A stretch of DNA of 48,956 nucleotides from CAZTCJ01 sp964612085 (GCA_964612085.1 CAZTCJ010000020.1:1-48956), one strand, 5' to 3'; shown: positions 27,001 to 36,401, counted from the first letter of the stretch. Translations and numbers: made by a program. The notes: generated from the letters alone by a model not told the origin.

Positions 27001-30000
27001 CCAACCATCAGCGGAATGTTGTCGCGCAGGATCGTGCCGACCGACGGCAGCGAGGTCAGCGTGAACCGGATCTCTTCCGGCAGATTGTCCGGATCCGTCG
27101 CTTCCACATGGCTCGGCAGAAGCGGAACGCTGCTTTCCTCGTCCGGGTTGAGGATCAGATTAGTGGTCAGCGCCGGCGCGTCATTGGCCGTAGTGATGCC
27201 GATGAGGAAAGTGCTGAGAGAACCGGACGTGCCATCCGGATTGCTGAGGACAAACGAGAAGTTATCGGGCGAGAACTCGCCGTCGATCGCTTCGTAGGAC
27301 AGCAGGCCGTTATTGATGTCTTCCTGGGTGAAGGTGTTGCCGATCGCCAGCGGGATCAGGTTTTTCAGCAGCGTGCCTTCATCGGGCAGATCCGTCAGCG
27401 TGTAGATGATCTCATCGGGCGGATTGTCGTCGTCGGTCGCGGTCAGATTGGCCGCCGTGATCAGGGCCGAGCCGTCTTCGGCGACACCCGGCAGACCGAT
27501 ATTGATATCGAGCACCGGCACGTCGTTGACTTCGAAAATGCCGAGATCGACCTGGAACGGACCGATCGCAGGACCATCCGGATCCTCGACCGTCACCTGG
27601 AAGAAGTCAGAGGTGAACTCTTCGCCGTCGTTGTCGTAGGTGATGAAGTTGTTGTCCACATCCCACTGGGTGAAGGTGTCGCCATTGCCCAGCGGCGCGC
27701 CGTTCTTGCGGATGAAGCCGTGGTTCACATTGTTGGTGATGGTGTAGACCAGCTCGTTCGGCGTGTTGTCCGCATCGCTGGTCAGCAGATTGGTGCTGCC
27801 GATGATGACCTCGCCGCCTTCGAAGGCGGAGGCGCCGGAATTACGCTCCAGCACCGGCGCGTCATTGACCGGATCGATGCCGAAGGTGAACAGGCCGATA
27901 TCCGTACCCGTCCCATCGAAATCGGTCACCTGGAAGGTGAAGCTGTCGGTCGTCAGCTCGCCGCCGTCATGGAGATAGCGCAGCAGATTGCTGTTGATGT
28001 CCGACTGGGTGAAGGTCGAGCCTTCCTGCAGGGTCACGCCCGCGAGCCGCAACTGGCCATAGGCCGGGGCGTTCAGCACCGTGAAGATGACCTGACCCGG
28101 AGGGCTGTCGGGGTCGGTGGCCCGCAGTTCCGTATTGTCGATCAGGATATTGCCGCCCTCGGGCAGCACATCGCCAGTGTTGAAGACGATCTGCGGCGCG
28201 GTCGTAACCGGGAAAATGCCGATATCGACCTGCGCGTTCGGCAGGGCCGGACCGGTCGGATCGGTGACCGAAATGATGAAGGAATCGGTCGTGGTTTCCG
28301 AACCGTCATGGGTGTAGACGAGCAGGCCGTCATTGATGTTCTGCTGGGTGAAGGTGTCGCCATTGCCGAGTTGCACGCCGTTGCGCGTCAGCGTGCCGTT
28401 GGTGACGCTGGTGACCACCGTATAGACCAGCTCGCTCGGCGTATTGTCCGGATCGCTGGTCAGCAGATTGAATTCGTTGAAGGTCTCGATACCGGCCTCG
28501 GGTACGGAAATGCCGGTATTGGCCGCGAGCTGTGGCACATCGTTGATCGGATTGATCGTGATGTTGAAGGAACCGAAGACCGGGCCCGAGCCGTCCGGAT
28601 CGGTGACCGAGAAGCCGAAGCCGTCGATCGTCGATTCGCCGCCATTGTTCAGATAACGGACATCGCCGTTATTGATGTTGGCCTGGGAGAACTTGTCGCC
28701 GATCCCAAGCGTCACGCCATTGCGCTGAATGAAGCCGAAATCCGGCAGATCGGTCAGGGTAAAGGCCACTTCAGCCGGCGTATTGTCGGGATCGACCGCG
28801 CGCAGCTCGAAATTGTCGATCACATTGGCATTGCCCTCATTGAGCACGATGCCGGTATTGATGGTGATCTGCGGCGCCAGGCCCGGATTGACGGGCGGCG
28901 GCGGCGGCGGAAACGCGCTTTGCACTTCGAAGGCGCCGATATCGACGGTCGCCGTCAGATTGCCGTCGCCGTCGAAGATCCGCACGAAGCCGGGGCCGCG
29001 CTGGTCGTTGACCAGGAAGCTGTCGCCGGCGGCCGGCAGGGCGTCGAAGCCCGGATCCACGGCACGGGAATTGTCGCCCGCATCGACCGCCACGCCGAAC
29101 GGATTGAGCGCGATGGTCCGGGTCGGGCCGCCATTGAAGCCCAGGAAGCCGCCGCCGGTCACGCCGTCAATGGAGTCGAAGATCTGAAGCAGATCGGTCT
29201 CGGTAATGTCCGGACCCGAAGCCAGGCCCGGCTGGGAGAAGATGTTCACGCCCAGATGGGTCGTGACCGGATCGACCACCGGCCCGGAGACATCGTCGAT
29301 CGAGCCCGCATTGCGGTTGCCGGCGACGATCGAATTGGCGACCCGCAGGCCGCTGGAATTGTAGATGCCGCCGCCGTCGGCCGTGGAGGTGTTGCCGGAG
29401 ACGGTCGCGTTGACCAGGCTGACCGTGCCCACATCGTTGGAGATGCCGCCGCCGAAGGCAGCGGAATTGCCGGACACGGTCGAATTGGTGACCACCGTCG
29501 TGCCGCTGGAATTGTAGATCCCGCCGCCTTCCGTGGTCGCCGTATTGCCGGAGACCGTCGAATTCTCGATTTCGGTGAAGCCGCTGGTGGCCACCGCGCC
29601 GCCCGCATTGGAGGCGCTGTTGTTCTCGAAGGTGGTATTGATAACCGTCAGCGAACCGAAATTCGCGATACCGCCGCCGAAATTGGCCTGGTTGCCGATG
29701 AACGTGCTGTCCGTGATCGTCACATCCGTGTTGACGTCGGTGCGCAGACCGCCGCCCGTGACGGCGCTGCCGCCGGAGATGGACAAGCCGTCCAGAACGA
29801 CCTCGGTGGGCGAGCCGCCGAAGTTTTCCACATCGAAGACGCGGGAGCCGCCCGCGCCGTTGACGGTGATATCGGCGAAGCCGTCGCCGTTGATGTCGCC
29901 GGTGATCGTGACATCCTGCGTGATGTCGAGTTCGGCGCCGGTGAGCACGATCGTGGCCCCCGCGAGGGCACCCGAGAAATTGATCGTATCCTGAGCCGCG

Positions 30001-30086
30001 GTTGAATTGGCGAGGTCGATTGCTTCGCGCAGCGTTAATCCACCTAGCCCATCGTCGCTTGCAGACGTGACAGTAAACGTAGCCAT
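24063..30086 (-). CDS. Giant RTX/CSPG-repeat surface protein (2007 aa)
   Basis: Domains in order: an N-terminal parallel beta-helix-like region (~1-330; LTLREAIDLANS, then repeated NSTVSGNTATTEGGGIYNSS); ten CSPG/cadherin-like repeats of about 114 residues (~395-1530), each opening NDVP or NDAP; a VCBS/cadherin-like domain (~1543-1640); a Calx-beta domain (~1660-1790); about eleven GGDGDD-type RTX nonapeptides (~1799-1925); and a C-terminal DADTFVFDEF block used as a type I secretion signal. It has no N-terminal signal peptide, as expected for type I export. Start 30086 is chosen because GGGGGAT sits seven bases before it; ATG 30095 is possible. Ca2+-dependent adhesion or biofilm is the likely role. 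No HlyB/D genes lie nearby. Confidence 0.9.
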   Translation of the reverse strand: MATFTVTSASDDGLGGLTLREAIDLANSTAAQDTINFSGALAGATIVLTGAELDITQDVTITGDINGDGFADITVNGAGGSRVFDVENFGGSPTEVVLDGLSISGGSAVTGGGLRTDVNTDVTITDSTFIGNQANFGGGIANFGSLTVINTTFENNSASNAGGAVATSGFTEIENSTVSGNTATTEGGGIYNSSGTTVVTNSTVSGNSAAFGGGISNDVGTVSLVNATVSGNTSTADGGGIYNSSGLRVANSIVAGNRNAGSIDDVSGPVVDPVTTHLGVNIFSQPGLASGPDITETDLLQIFDSIDGVTGGGFLGFNGGPTRTIALNPFGVAVDAGDNSRAVDPGFDALPAAGDSFLVNDQRGPGFVRIFDGDGNLTATVDIGAFEVQSAFPPPPPPVNPGLAPQITINTGIVLNEGNANVIDNFELRAVDPDNTPAEVAFTLTDLPDFGFIQRNGVTLGIGDKFSQANINNGDVRYLNNGGESTIDGFGFSVTDPDGSGPVFGSFNITINPINDVPQLAANTGISVPEAGIETFNEFNLLTSDPDNTPSELVYTVVTSVTNGTLTRNGVQLGNGDTFTQQNINDGLLVYTHDGSETTTDSFIISVTDPTGPALPNAQVDIGIFPVTTAPQIVFNTGDVLPEGGNILIDNTELRATDPDSPPGQVIFTVLNAPAYGQLRLAGVTLQEGSTFTQSDINSNLLRYLHDGGELTTDSFTFQVTDFDGTGTDIGLFTFGIDPVNDAPVLERNSGASAFEGGEVIIGSTNLLTSDADNTPNELVYTITNNVNHGFIRKNGAPLGNGDTFTQWDVDNNFITYDNDGEEFTSDFFQVTVEDPDGPAIGPFQVDLGIFEVNDVPVLDINIGLPGVAEDGSALITAANLTATDDDNPPDEIIYTLTDLPDEGTLLKNLIPLAIGNTFTQEDINNGLLSYEAIDGEFSPDNFSFVLSNPDGTSGSLSTFLIGITTANDAPALTTNLILNPDEESSVPLLPSHVEATDPDNLPEEIRFTLTSLPSVGTILRDNIPLMVGQGFTQADINLGLVEYLHDGTETFNDTFEVDIRDPDGAGPSGETIFVFINSINDGATVVTNVPEVVDEGGTVTIDTAELNTFDPDNLIPAEVIFTLTTGPVDGTLFLDALELSAGDQFTQADIDAGLVSYTHNGAENPTDSFNFALSNPDDTAGESDTFVIAINPINDVPELIDQGLTPPEGTLVPITPFDLDIFDPDNTPDEIVYTLQSLPGHASIHLNGIPLEVGDTWTQADIDQGRLFYCHNGSEYFTDSFIVDITDGAGGMLPGQVIDVNVTPINDGLILEWNRGIRVTEGGSKAVFQSELRFSDAESRDGEITYTVDGLPENGTLFRSNSALKLGDMFTQDDIDNRSIRYEHNGTDTNSDKITLDVTDGDGDLFDDLHLVVTVVPANDPPVLGLNTGISLSDGGSEIIDASELQGLDGDNAAGEIRFVLTETPINGFLALNGAALSEGGSFTQADINAGAVTYNHTVLGTTSDSFTFNLRDPDVIGPVGQVLSISIGSGGNGNGNGGGGGNNAPDARDDAFSTGKDSSFAGNVFTNNGSGADFDPDGDSFSVSAVQGAGSGIGQQITLPSGALLTLNANGSFSYNPNGQFSSLGDGQTATDTFTYAISDSGGASDSATVTVTLNGGGAGPATVLNIAAAVSSVAEGNTVSVPQTFVVTRTGATDTAVSASYTVSGGGTFPAAASDFIGNVLPSGTVSLAAGQVSATISVPVRGDFTPEENETFTVTLENATVSSGTVTIETDTAEGTIVNDDQAVTQQGSDAKDKSKGTDDADVVDGLGGKDKIKGRDGNDTLFGGDGDDTLKGEDGDDNLFGEEGDDKLDGGDGDDLLDGGPGNDKLDGKDGDDMLFGGDGADDLDGGKDNDSLDGGSGNDELDGDKGDDTLYGGLGTDELKGGKDADTFVFDEFSDTDIITDFDVDEDLLDLSAFGVTTLDAFLSLATQDNKDVRFQPDGANDLLVIEKVDLDEFSADNFTF

Positions 30087-30676
30087 CTTGTACATCCCCC
30101 AGACTCCCGGCGATAAGAGCCCCGAACCGCCGGGTAACTAAACTGCCGGTAACTTACCAACTTTCTTTCTGAAATGAAATGATTCGAACGACGGAATCCA
30201 TGGTTGTCGTAAGTTATTGTTTTACTTTGGAAGACGGTTTGACTTGCGTGAAAAGTCTTTCCTGGACCGACCTGTGGGTTGAACAAATTGATCCGCTTTG
30301 GAAATGCTCTTCACCGGGAAGGCCGATAACGACTACCACCATTGATTTCATCAGCACCCGCCATTGACGCTTGCGCCGTTCACCAAAGTTCTCTTGTGAC
30401 GTGACGATGACTACACCAGGGCGAGATGATCGTGTCGGTATCGCTTTTTCCGAATGGAATCAAGATCTACGGGACGAAAATCCGCAATTTACCCGTTAAC
30501 CTTTTCCAGGATGGATCCAGCGGCCTGAAAACCCGGACCGCAGGCCCACTCGCCTGTCGCGTGCCGCCGCCCGGTGCAATACAGTCGCCTTGAATTGGTC
30601 ACGGGGCCGGGCCAGGGTCCGGATCTTCATTTGCGTATGCGATTAAGAGCAGGTCGGAAAAAAGGGGAAGAGGTTC
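30087..30676. other. Gene-free divergent region upstream of the RTX gene
   Basis: About 590 bases, less GC-rich than the flanking genes, separate two divergent genes and must hold both promoters. Short direct repeats of CCGGTAACT-like sequence sit at 30131-30155. I find no tRNA, riboswitch or clear -35/-10 pair. The length suggests regulated expression of the large surface protein, but that is inference. Confidence 0.4.
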
Positions 30677-31912
30677 ATGTTAATCAGATTGATCAGCGCC
30701 GGGATGGTTTCCGGTCTTGTTGCCTGCGGCACCCTCGGGTTCAGCGGATCCGGCGCGGACGGCATCGTCGCCACGGCCCGGGCGGAGCCTTTGAAGGCCT
30801 ATTCGGCGGAGCGCTGGCAGGCCGACTTCGCCCGGCAGTACGGCTCCAAGCGGCCGTATCTGGACGGCGAGAAAGAGCACGACGCGGGCAAATATGCCTG
30901 GAATGTGGGCTACTGGGTGCGGGCTTACGCGCGCATGGCGGCCGTGACCGGCGAGACCCAATGGCTCGATTACGGCCAGGAGATCATCGATCAGATGTTC
31001 CGCAACACGGACGAGGCGCGGGTCGCCCGCGGTGAGATCGATCTGGCGGCGGCCCCTTACACCAGTGGCCCCCAGCCCCTGTTCGACGACCGGACCATGG
31101 CCGCCCCGAGCTGGCGCAAGCACTACCGGGGCGAAGTGCGCATCGAGCCGCTGACCGACGGTCATATTGCCCAGCACATCATGACCTGGGTCGATACGGT
31201 GCTGAGCGATGCCCGCTTCGCGGCCTATCACGCCGACGCCAAACGCTACATGGCCCGAGTCCGGCAGATCATCGATTTCCATGACAGCCTGTGGATCGAA
31301 GACCGCTACGAAAAAGTGCCCGGCGCCTATTACAACGCCAAGCCGGGCGGCGGCACCTGGTCGAATCCGGTGCCCTTCAACCAGAGCGCCACGCCGCTCA
31401 CTGCCGCGCTTCTGATCGACAAGCATGAGCCCACCCCCGCCTACCGGGACAAGGCCCGGCGCCTGGTCGCCCATTTCATGGCTTATGTCCGGGAAGAAGA
31501 CGGCAAGTATATCTGGCTCTACGATCCCTATAAGCCGAACAATAATGGGCCTACGGAGGATATGTCCCATGGGGGCATCGACGTGGCCTTTCTGGTGCAG
31601 GCTTATGAGTCCGGCATCGACGGGGTGACCCGGGAGGATCTGCTGAAGATGGCGCGCGCCTTCAAGGAAAACATTGTCACCGACAAGGGCGATGTGAAAT
31701 ACCGCTTCAACGCGGACTCCCGCAACGCCAAGGATTGGGAGATCGATGCGGTCGCCATCGGCTGGCTCAGGCTCGCGCCCCACGATCCGGAGATGCTCGA
31801 CACGGTGGTCGCGGTCATGGAGCGCCACCGGCCCAAGCCTAATTGGGAACGCAACTATCTGGGCTGGGCCAATATCCTGTGGCACCACGCCCAGGGACAT
31901 CACGGACGCTGA
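30677..31912 (+). CDS. Putative lipoprotein with alpha/alpha-barrel (six-hairpin-like) fold
   Basis: A 411-aa protein. Residues 1-17 end in a lipobox-like LVAC, so a lipid-modified Cys17 is likely. The remainder is helical and aromatic-rich (WNVGYWVRAYARMAAVTGETQWLDYGQEIID; DMSHGGIDVAFLVQAYESG; WEIDAVAIGWLRLAP), the pattern of glycoside hydrolases and lyases with an (alpha/alpha)6 toroid. Exact family and catalytic residues are not recognised. GGGAAGAGG precedes the ATG. The polysaccharide deacetylase follows 350 bases later on the same strand, so a role in polysaccharide turnover is inferred. Confidence 0.7.
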   Translation: MLIRLISAGMVSGLVACGTLGFSGSGADGIVATARAEPLKAYSAERWQADFARQYGSKRPYLDGEKEHDAGKYAWNVGYWVRAYARMAAVTGETQWLDYGQEIIDQMFRNTDEARVARGEIDLAAAPYTSGPQPLFDDRTMAAPSWRKHYRGEVRIEPLTDGHIAQHIMTWVDTVLSDARFAAYHADAKRYMARVRQIIDFHDSLWIEDRYEKVPGAYYNAKPGGGTWSNPVPFNQSATPLTAALLIDKHEPTPAYRDKARRLVAHFMAYVREEDGKYIWLYDPYKPNNNGPTEDMSHGGIDVAFLVQAYESGIDGVTREDLLKMARAFKENIVTDKGDVKYRFNADSRNAKDWEIDAVAIGWLRLAPHDPEMLDTVVAVMERHRPKPNWERNYLGWANILWHHAQGHHGR

Positions 31913-32054
31913 TCCGCACCGTCCAGGCCTCGTTTGAAAACCGAGATTTTGTCACGGATCGTTGCGCTATTCGTATCATAACCGCAACAATCCGTGGCAG
32001 GATTGCCACGATTGGGGCGGGAACGCCTTTCAGGCGGTACAATCAAGATTCCAA

Positions 32055-32186
32055 TTGACAACTGTTCGTTGTTTCTCATAGCTTCGACCTATCGGAACGG
32101 TAGGCTAAATGAGAGGTTGGTAAGGCATACGCCTGTCTCTCATTAGCTTTCAAACAGGTGATAAGCGCTTGGGGCGCTGCGCTTAT
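32055..32186 (+). promoter_or_regulatory. Candidate promoter and structured leader of the deacetylase gene
   Basis: A TTGACA (32055-32060) is followed 16-17 bases later by a poor -10 (CATAGC). Downstream, 32104-32147 forms a long hairpin (GCTAAATGAGAG with CTCTCATTAGC, one bulge, inner AGGC/GCCT). A second, perfect 8-bp hairpin (ATAAGCGC/GCGCTTAT, 32161-32186) is followed by TTTTA. This suggests an attenuator-like leader of about 170 bases. The -35 and hairpins are seen; regulation is inference. Confidence 0.45.
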
Positions 32187-32263
32187 TTTACAATTAGGTC
32201 TAGATCCCGAGACGGGCCGTCGGCACAGATCGGGGTTCTGTCCGTACTTTGGGGGAGCGGACA

Positions 32264-33268
32264 ATGCATCTGGCGTTCAAACGCATTCGGGTGGTGCTTT
32301 ATCATCACATCGCGGACGACGACACGGCACTCACCAGCCAGCTCGATCTCGCCACGCCGCCCGCCCTGTTCGAAGATCATCTGAAATTTTATTCCAAGAA
32401 CTACGACATCATCAGCACGGACGATTTCCTCGACGGTCCGCTGCCGAAAAAGCCGCTCCTCATTACCTTTGACGATTTTTACCGGTCCGTTCTCGACGTG
32501 GCGGGCCCGCTCCTGCGCCAATACAACGCCCCGTCGCTGTTCTTCGTTAATCCGCGTACGGCGGATGAAGACTGGCTGCCCATGGACATGGTCATCTCCT
32601 ATGCCATCGCGCAGATGGGCTTTGAGGAGACGGTGCGGTGCTTTGGCGAGAATCCGGCGGCGATCCGCACCCTTTACGACCTGATCAGCGGCGTCCTGCC
32701 GCGCACGCCCTTGGACCGCCACCCGGCACTCAAAGAGCGCCTGCTCTCCAAGCTCTCGACCACGGAAGGCAATCTGCGGCGCAGCGAAAACCTTCTGCTC
32801 AACGCAGGCGATCTGCCGACGCTCGCCGATTACGGCATTGCCATCGGCAATCATTCCTCCTGCCACTGCTTCTTCCGCGCCGTTCAGGCGCATGAAATGA
32901 ACCGGGAGATCGTGGAGTCGCGGGCCGCATTGGAACGCCTGTCCGGGCAGACCATCCGCACCTTCTCGCTCCCCTACGGCAAGGAAGCCGACGCCACGCC
33001 GGAAATGCTGCGCACCGCGCGCATGAACGGCCATGAAGCGATCTTCCTGACACAGAACAAGAGCAATATGATGCGGCTCGCGCCCGACATCTATTACCGC
33101 ACATCGCTCTATAAAGAGAGCGTGGCCAAGCTGCCCTTCCTACTCGAAGCCCAGCCGGTCTTGCGGTCTTTCCGCCATGCCGTCGCGGGTCAAAAGCCCG
33201 ACAGGCTCATCCCCGCGCCGCGTGCCGAGGCGGCGCCCGCCGACATCCTGCCGGGCTTAGGACGCTAG
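32264..33268 (+). CDS. Polysaccharide deacetylase (NodB-like) family protein
   Basis: A 334-aa protein with a NodB-type core: VVLYHHI near the start, the catalytic Asp pair in LITFDDFYRSV, the metal-binding H-x3-H motif in GNHSSCHC, and FSLPYGKEADATPEML. Such enzymes remove acetyl groups from exopolysaccharide or peptidoglycan amino sugars using a metal ion. It has no obvious signal peptide. The start is placed at ATG 32264 behind GGGGGAGCGGACA; a TTG five codons earlier is weaker. It converges with the flippase gene, 15 bases apart. Confidence 0.88.
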   Translation: MHLAFKRIRVVLYHHIADDDTALTSQLDLATPPALFEDHLKFYSKNYDIISTDDFLDGPLPKKPLLITFDDFYRSVLDVAGPLLRQYNAPSLFFVNPRTADEDWLPMDMVISYAIAQMGFEETVRCFGENPAAIRTLYDLISGVLPRTPLDRHPALKERLLSKLSTTEGNLRRSENLLLNAGDLPTLADYGIAIGNHSSCHCFFRAVQAHEMNREIVESRAALERLSGQTIRTFSLPYGKEADATPEMLRTARMNGHEAIFLTQNKSNMMRLAPDIYYRTSLYKESVAKLPFLLEAQPVLRSFRHAVAGQKPDRLIPAPRAEAAPADILPGLGR

Positions 33269-33283
33269 GGGCCAAAACGCTCC

Positions 33284-34801
33284 TTAAAGTGTATCGTCAG
33301 CAGGCGCAGGCCTTTTGCGCCAGCGAAACAATATGCCTGCAACCCGTCTTTGGGCGTGCCAGACGTCCAACATCAGCACCAGGACTCCGTAAACGGCGCC
33401 GCCCACCATGACTTTCTGCACAAGCGTGATGAAGCCCGGTTCGCCCGGCACCAGCGAGACCGCGTAGGCCATGCCGGCCGCCGCCAGCAGGATGCGCAGG
33501 AACTGAAAGACCGGAAACGGCAGCGCGAAGGCGGAGTGGCCGAGAATGATCGACAGGATCAATCCGTTGATCTGCACCAACAGGCTGGCATAGGCCGCGC
33601 CGATAATGCCGTACTGTTTCAAGAACAGATAGTTCAGGACCACGATCAACACGAGATTGATGCAGTTGATCCAGATGAAGCGGGCAGTCTTCATGCCCAG
33701 GTGAATGGCGTAATCGAAATAGAATTTCCGGAACCCGTTGACGAAGAAAGCCGCCGCCACGAATGGCAGAATCGCGATGACCCCGTCCCGGAAATCCGGT
33801 CCCACCATGACGATGGCGAAGTCCGGCGTCACGCTGATCAGCCCGACAGCAGCCGGCACCGCGATCAAGGCCAGCAAAATGAAATTGTCGCGCAATTGCG
33901 CCCGCGCCGCACCGGGGCCGTTCTTTTCCAAATCCCGCACGGCCAAGGGCAAAGCCGCCGCCGCAATGGGATTGAGGATGACATTGGTGATCCGCATGAC
34001 CAGTTCGACGGCCAGGGCGTAGATCCCGAGCATCGCGATGCCTTCAAGGGCGACCACCATATAGCGGTCAAGATGCAGCACGACGGCGCCGATCCCGAAA
34101 CTGACGGACAACGGCAGACCAAAGCGCAACACTTCCTGTAGCGCCCCATGGCTGCGAAAGGGCCGGACGCCCTTCCATTCCTTGGCGCCCGCCACGACGC
34201 CCGGACCGAACGACCCGATAACCAGACCGGTCAGAATGCCCTGGGCGCCGAAGCCCAGCGAGGCGAGGCTCGCCCCGATGCCCGATTGCAGGAATGAGCG
34301 CGCGATCCGCGAGCGGGCCTGACGGCCGGCCTGGAGACGGGCGGAAAACACCCTGAGATTCATCTCCATCCAGCTCATGGCGATGAAATAGAGCACGCCC
34401 AGGATCAGAAGCTGGCGGTGGAAACTGTTTTCCAGGAAGAAAAAGGCCACGGCGCCGCCCAGGATCACGAGCCCTGAGGTCACGGTGAAGATGGTCATGA
34501 AGGCGCTGAGGATATGGCTTTGATCCGGATACCGCTGCAAAAGGCGGACGATGGCGGTCAGCACCCAGGTGAGCCCGACGGAAAAGCCGAGCTGTACACT
34601 CGCCAGCACGAAGGAATAGGCCCCGTATTCCTCGGTGGACAGGAGCCGGGTATAAAGCGGGATCAGGCCCACGGCGAGGGCCGCCTGGACCAGATTGCCG
34701 CCTGCATAGATCAGACTTTGGCGGGCCAGGAGCTTCGGCGTGCCTTTGGCGGGCGTGGGCTTCGGGTTGCTAGCAGGCGGCTGCGCCGGATCCGGTGCCA
34801 A
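33284..34801 (-). CDS. Polysaccharide flippase (Wzx/MATE-like, oligosaccharide flippase family)
   Basis: A 505-aa polytopic protein with about 12-14 helices. It opens (after ~25 polar residues) with LLARQSLIYAGGNLVQAALAVGLIPLYTRLLSTEEYGAYSFV, the classical flippase signature. It would move lipid-linked polysaccharide units across the inner membrane. The start is TTG at 34801, supported by GAGGA six bases before it. It is the last of the ACP-AMP ligase-flippase operon, 37 bases after the ligase. The repeat-unit polymerase and glycosyltransferases are not in the window. Confidence 0.88.
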   Translation of the reverse strand: MAPDPAQPPASNPKPTPAKGTPKLLARQSLIYAGGNLVQAALAVGLIPLYTRLLSTEEYGAYSFVLASVQLGFSVGLTWVLTAIVRLLQRYPDQSHILSAFMTIFTVTSGLVILGGAVAFFFLENSFHRQLLILGVLYFIAMSWMEMNLRVFSARLQAGRQARSRIARSFLQSGIGASLASLGFGAQGILTGLVIGSFGPGVVAGAKEWKGVRPFRSHGALQEVLRFGLPLSVSFGIGAVVLHLDRYMVVALEGIAMLGIYALAVELVMRITNVILNPIAAAALPLAVRDLEKNGPGAARAQLRDNFILLALIAVPAAVGLISVTPDFAIVMVGPDFRDGVIAILPFVAAAFFVNGFRKFYFDYAIHLGMKTARFIWINCINLVLIVVLNYLFLKQYGIIGAAYASLLVQINGLILSIILGHSAFALPFPVFQFLRILLAAAGMAYAVSLVPGEPGFITLVQKVMVGGAVYGVLVLMLDVWHAQRRVAGILFRWRKRPAPADDTL

Positions 34802-34838
34802 GATCGATCCTCACTCTCCCACGCGGGCTACAAAGGGC

Positions 34839-36401
34839 TCACGACGCTGATGCTGTAGGGGCGGCCTCATCCTTGACGGGCTCGCCGCCGTCGCCCTTGG
34901 CCAGCTTCAACCGGTCCACCTTACCATTGTCGCGCCGCGGAAACTCCGCCCAGAAATGAAACCGTTTGGGCGCCCTGGCAATCGGCATATGCGCCAGACA
35001 CAGCTTGCGCAGCTCTTCTTCCATCGCCTTCAGCCCTGGGAAATCCGGTGCTTTCGGATCGATGCGCAGATGGGCTTCGACCTGCTCGCCGGTCACCGGA
35101 TGGGGCACGCCGATCACGGCCGCCTCCAATACACGCCCGGATCCGCGCAAAACCGTCTCGATCTCGCCCGGGAAAATACGCTCGCCCGCGCTCTTGATCA
35201 TGTCGGAGCGGCGCCCGACCAGGAAGAGGTCGCCTTCCTCGTCGAACCGGCCCAGATCGCCCGTATGAAGGCGGCCCTCGCCGTCCAGAACCTTGGCGGT
35301 GGCCTCCGGCTGCCGCCAATAGCCCATCATGATATTGTCGCCCGCGATCACCACTTCGCCGACCGCGCCCTGCGGCAATGCATTGCCCTCTTCGTCCAGG
35401 ATCAACACCGTCACCCCCTTGATGGGCGTGCCAACGGATGTGGGCTTGCGGTCGATGCGGTCAGGCGCCAGTGCCGTGGCGCGCGGCGCGCATTCGGTCT
35501 GTCCGTAGGCGATCAGAAAGTTCACATCGGGCTTGGCCGCGCGGATCTTCTGAATCTGGGCCTCGTCGAGCTTGCCGCCCGTGGAGGTGAGCCAGCGCAG
35601 ATCGGGCAGCTCCTCCTTCAGGAAGGTGCTGTTCTCAATCAGCGTGTTGAAGTGAAACGGCACGCCGGAAAAGCTCGTGATGGTCAGCGTTTTGAGCTTC
35701 TTGACGATCACTTGCGGGAACATGAAGCTTGGCGCCAGATGCACCGACGCGCCCGCAAGATGATGAACCAGCAACTGCATGATGCCATGGACATAGTGCA
35801 GCGGCACGACCATCAGATACGCGTCCTTGGACGTCACGCCCAGGTCGTCGATCACCGCGCCCGCCACGGTCCACAGATTCCGGTGGCTCAGGCAAACCCC
35901 CTTTGGCTGCCCCGTGCTGCCCGACGTATAAATAATGCAGGCCGGATCGGTTTCTTGAACCGGGGCCAGGCTCGCACCCTCCGTCTGACAGGGCTCCCGC
36001 AGCGTGGGATCCATCAGATCGCGGATGACGATGTCGGACGGATCCGCCAGCCATTTGGTGGTGACATCATCCAGATATTTTCCGGACGCGAGAACCGCCT
36101 TCGGAGCGCATTCGCGCAAAACGCCGCGCAGCGCGTCGTCGCCCATTTTCGCATTGAGCTGAACGGCAATGCCGCCCGCTTTCATCACGCCCCAAAAGGC
36201 TACGACCGCCTCGAGCGCGTGGTTGGATATGAGCACGACCGGATCGCCGGCGCCGACCCCGGCCGCCGTCAAATGATGCGCCAGGGCCGTGCTTTGACGC
36301 TCCAGATCGGAAAAGGTCAGGACGGCCTCGTCCAGGGACAGCGCGATGCGTTCTCCGTCACGCGCGGCGGCGGCGCTCAGCCGCTCGTGCAGGGTGGTCA
36401 T
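34839..36401 (-). CDS. AMP-dependent acyl ligase (acyl-CoA/acyl-ACP synthetase-like)
   Basis: A 520-aa ANL-superfamily enzyme. The P-loop-like ATP motif IIYTSGSTGQPKG is clear, as are YGQTECAP, HTGDLGRFDEEG and the hinge/late Lys in PRRDNGKVDR. It activates a carboxylate as acyl-AMP and would load it onto the ACP encoded immediately upstream, with which it overlaps by 4 bases. Acyl ligases of this sort occur beside ACPs in exosortase A-type exopolysaccharide clusters, and a PEP-CTERM protein exists in this window; that link is inference. Substrate unknown. Confidence 0.9.
   Translation of the reverse strand: MTTLHERLSAAAARDGERIALSLDEAVLTFSDLERQSTALAHHLTAAGVGAGDPVVLISNHALEAVVAFWGVMKAGGIAVQLNAKMGDDALRGVLRECAPKAVLASGKYLDDVTTKWLADPSDIVIRDLMDPTLREPCQTEGASLAPVQETDPACIIYTSGSTGQPKGVCLSHRNLWTVAGAVIDDLGVTSKDAYLMVVPLHYVHGIMQLLVHHLAGASVHLAPSFMFPQVIVKKLKTLTITSFSGVPFHFNTLIENSTFLKEELPDLRWLTSTGGKLDEAQIQKIRAAKPDVNFLIAYGQTECAPRATALAPDRIDRKPTSVGTPIKGVTVLILDEEGNALPQGAVGEVVIAGDNIMMGYWRQPEATAKVLDGEGRLHTGDLGRFDEEGDLFLVGRRSDMIKSAGERIFPGEIETVLRGSGRVLEAAVIGVPHPVTGEQVEAHLRIDPKAPDFPGLKAMEEELRKLCLAHMPIARAPKRFHFWAEFPRRDNGKVDRLKLAKGDGGEPVKDEAAPTASAS

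Noticed and set aside
23697..30005. A 6.3-kb open frame on the plus strand opposite the RTX gene (would be about 2100 aa)
   Set aside because: It is the mirror of repeated, GC-rich codons in a real gene with clear domains. Its translation is a low-complexity His/Arg/Val/Gly mix with no domain, no signal and no ribosome site.
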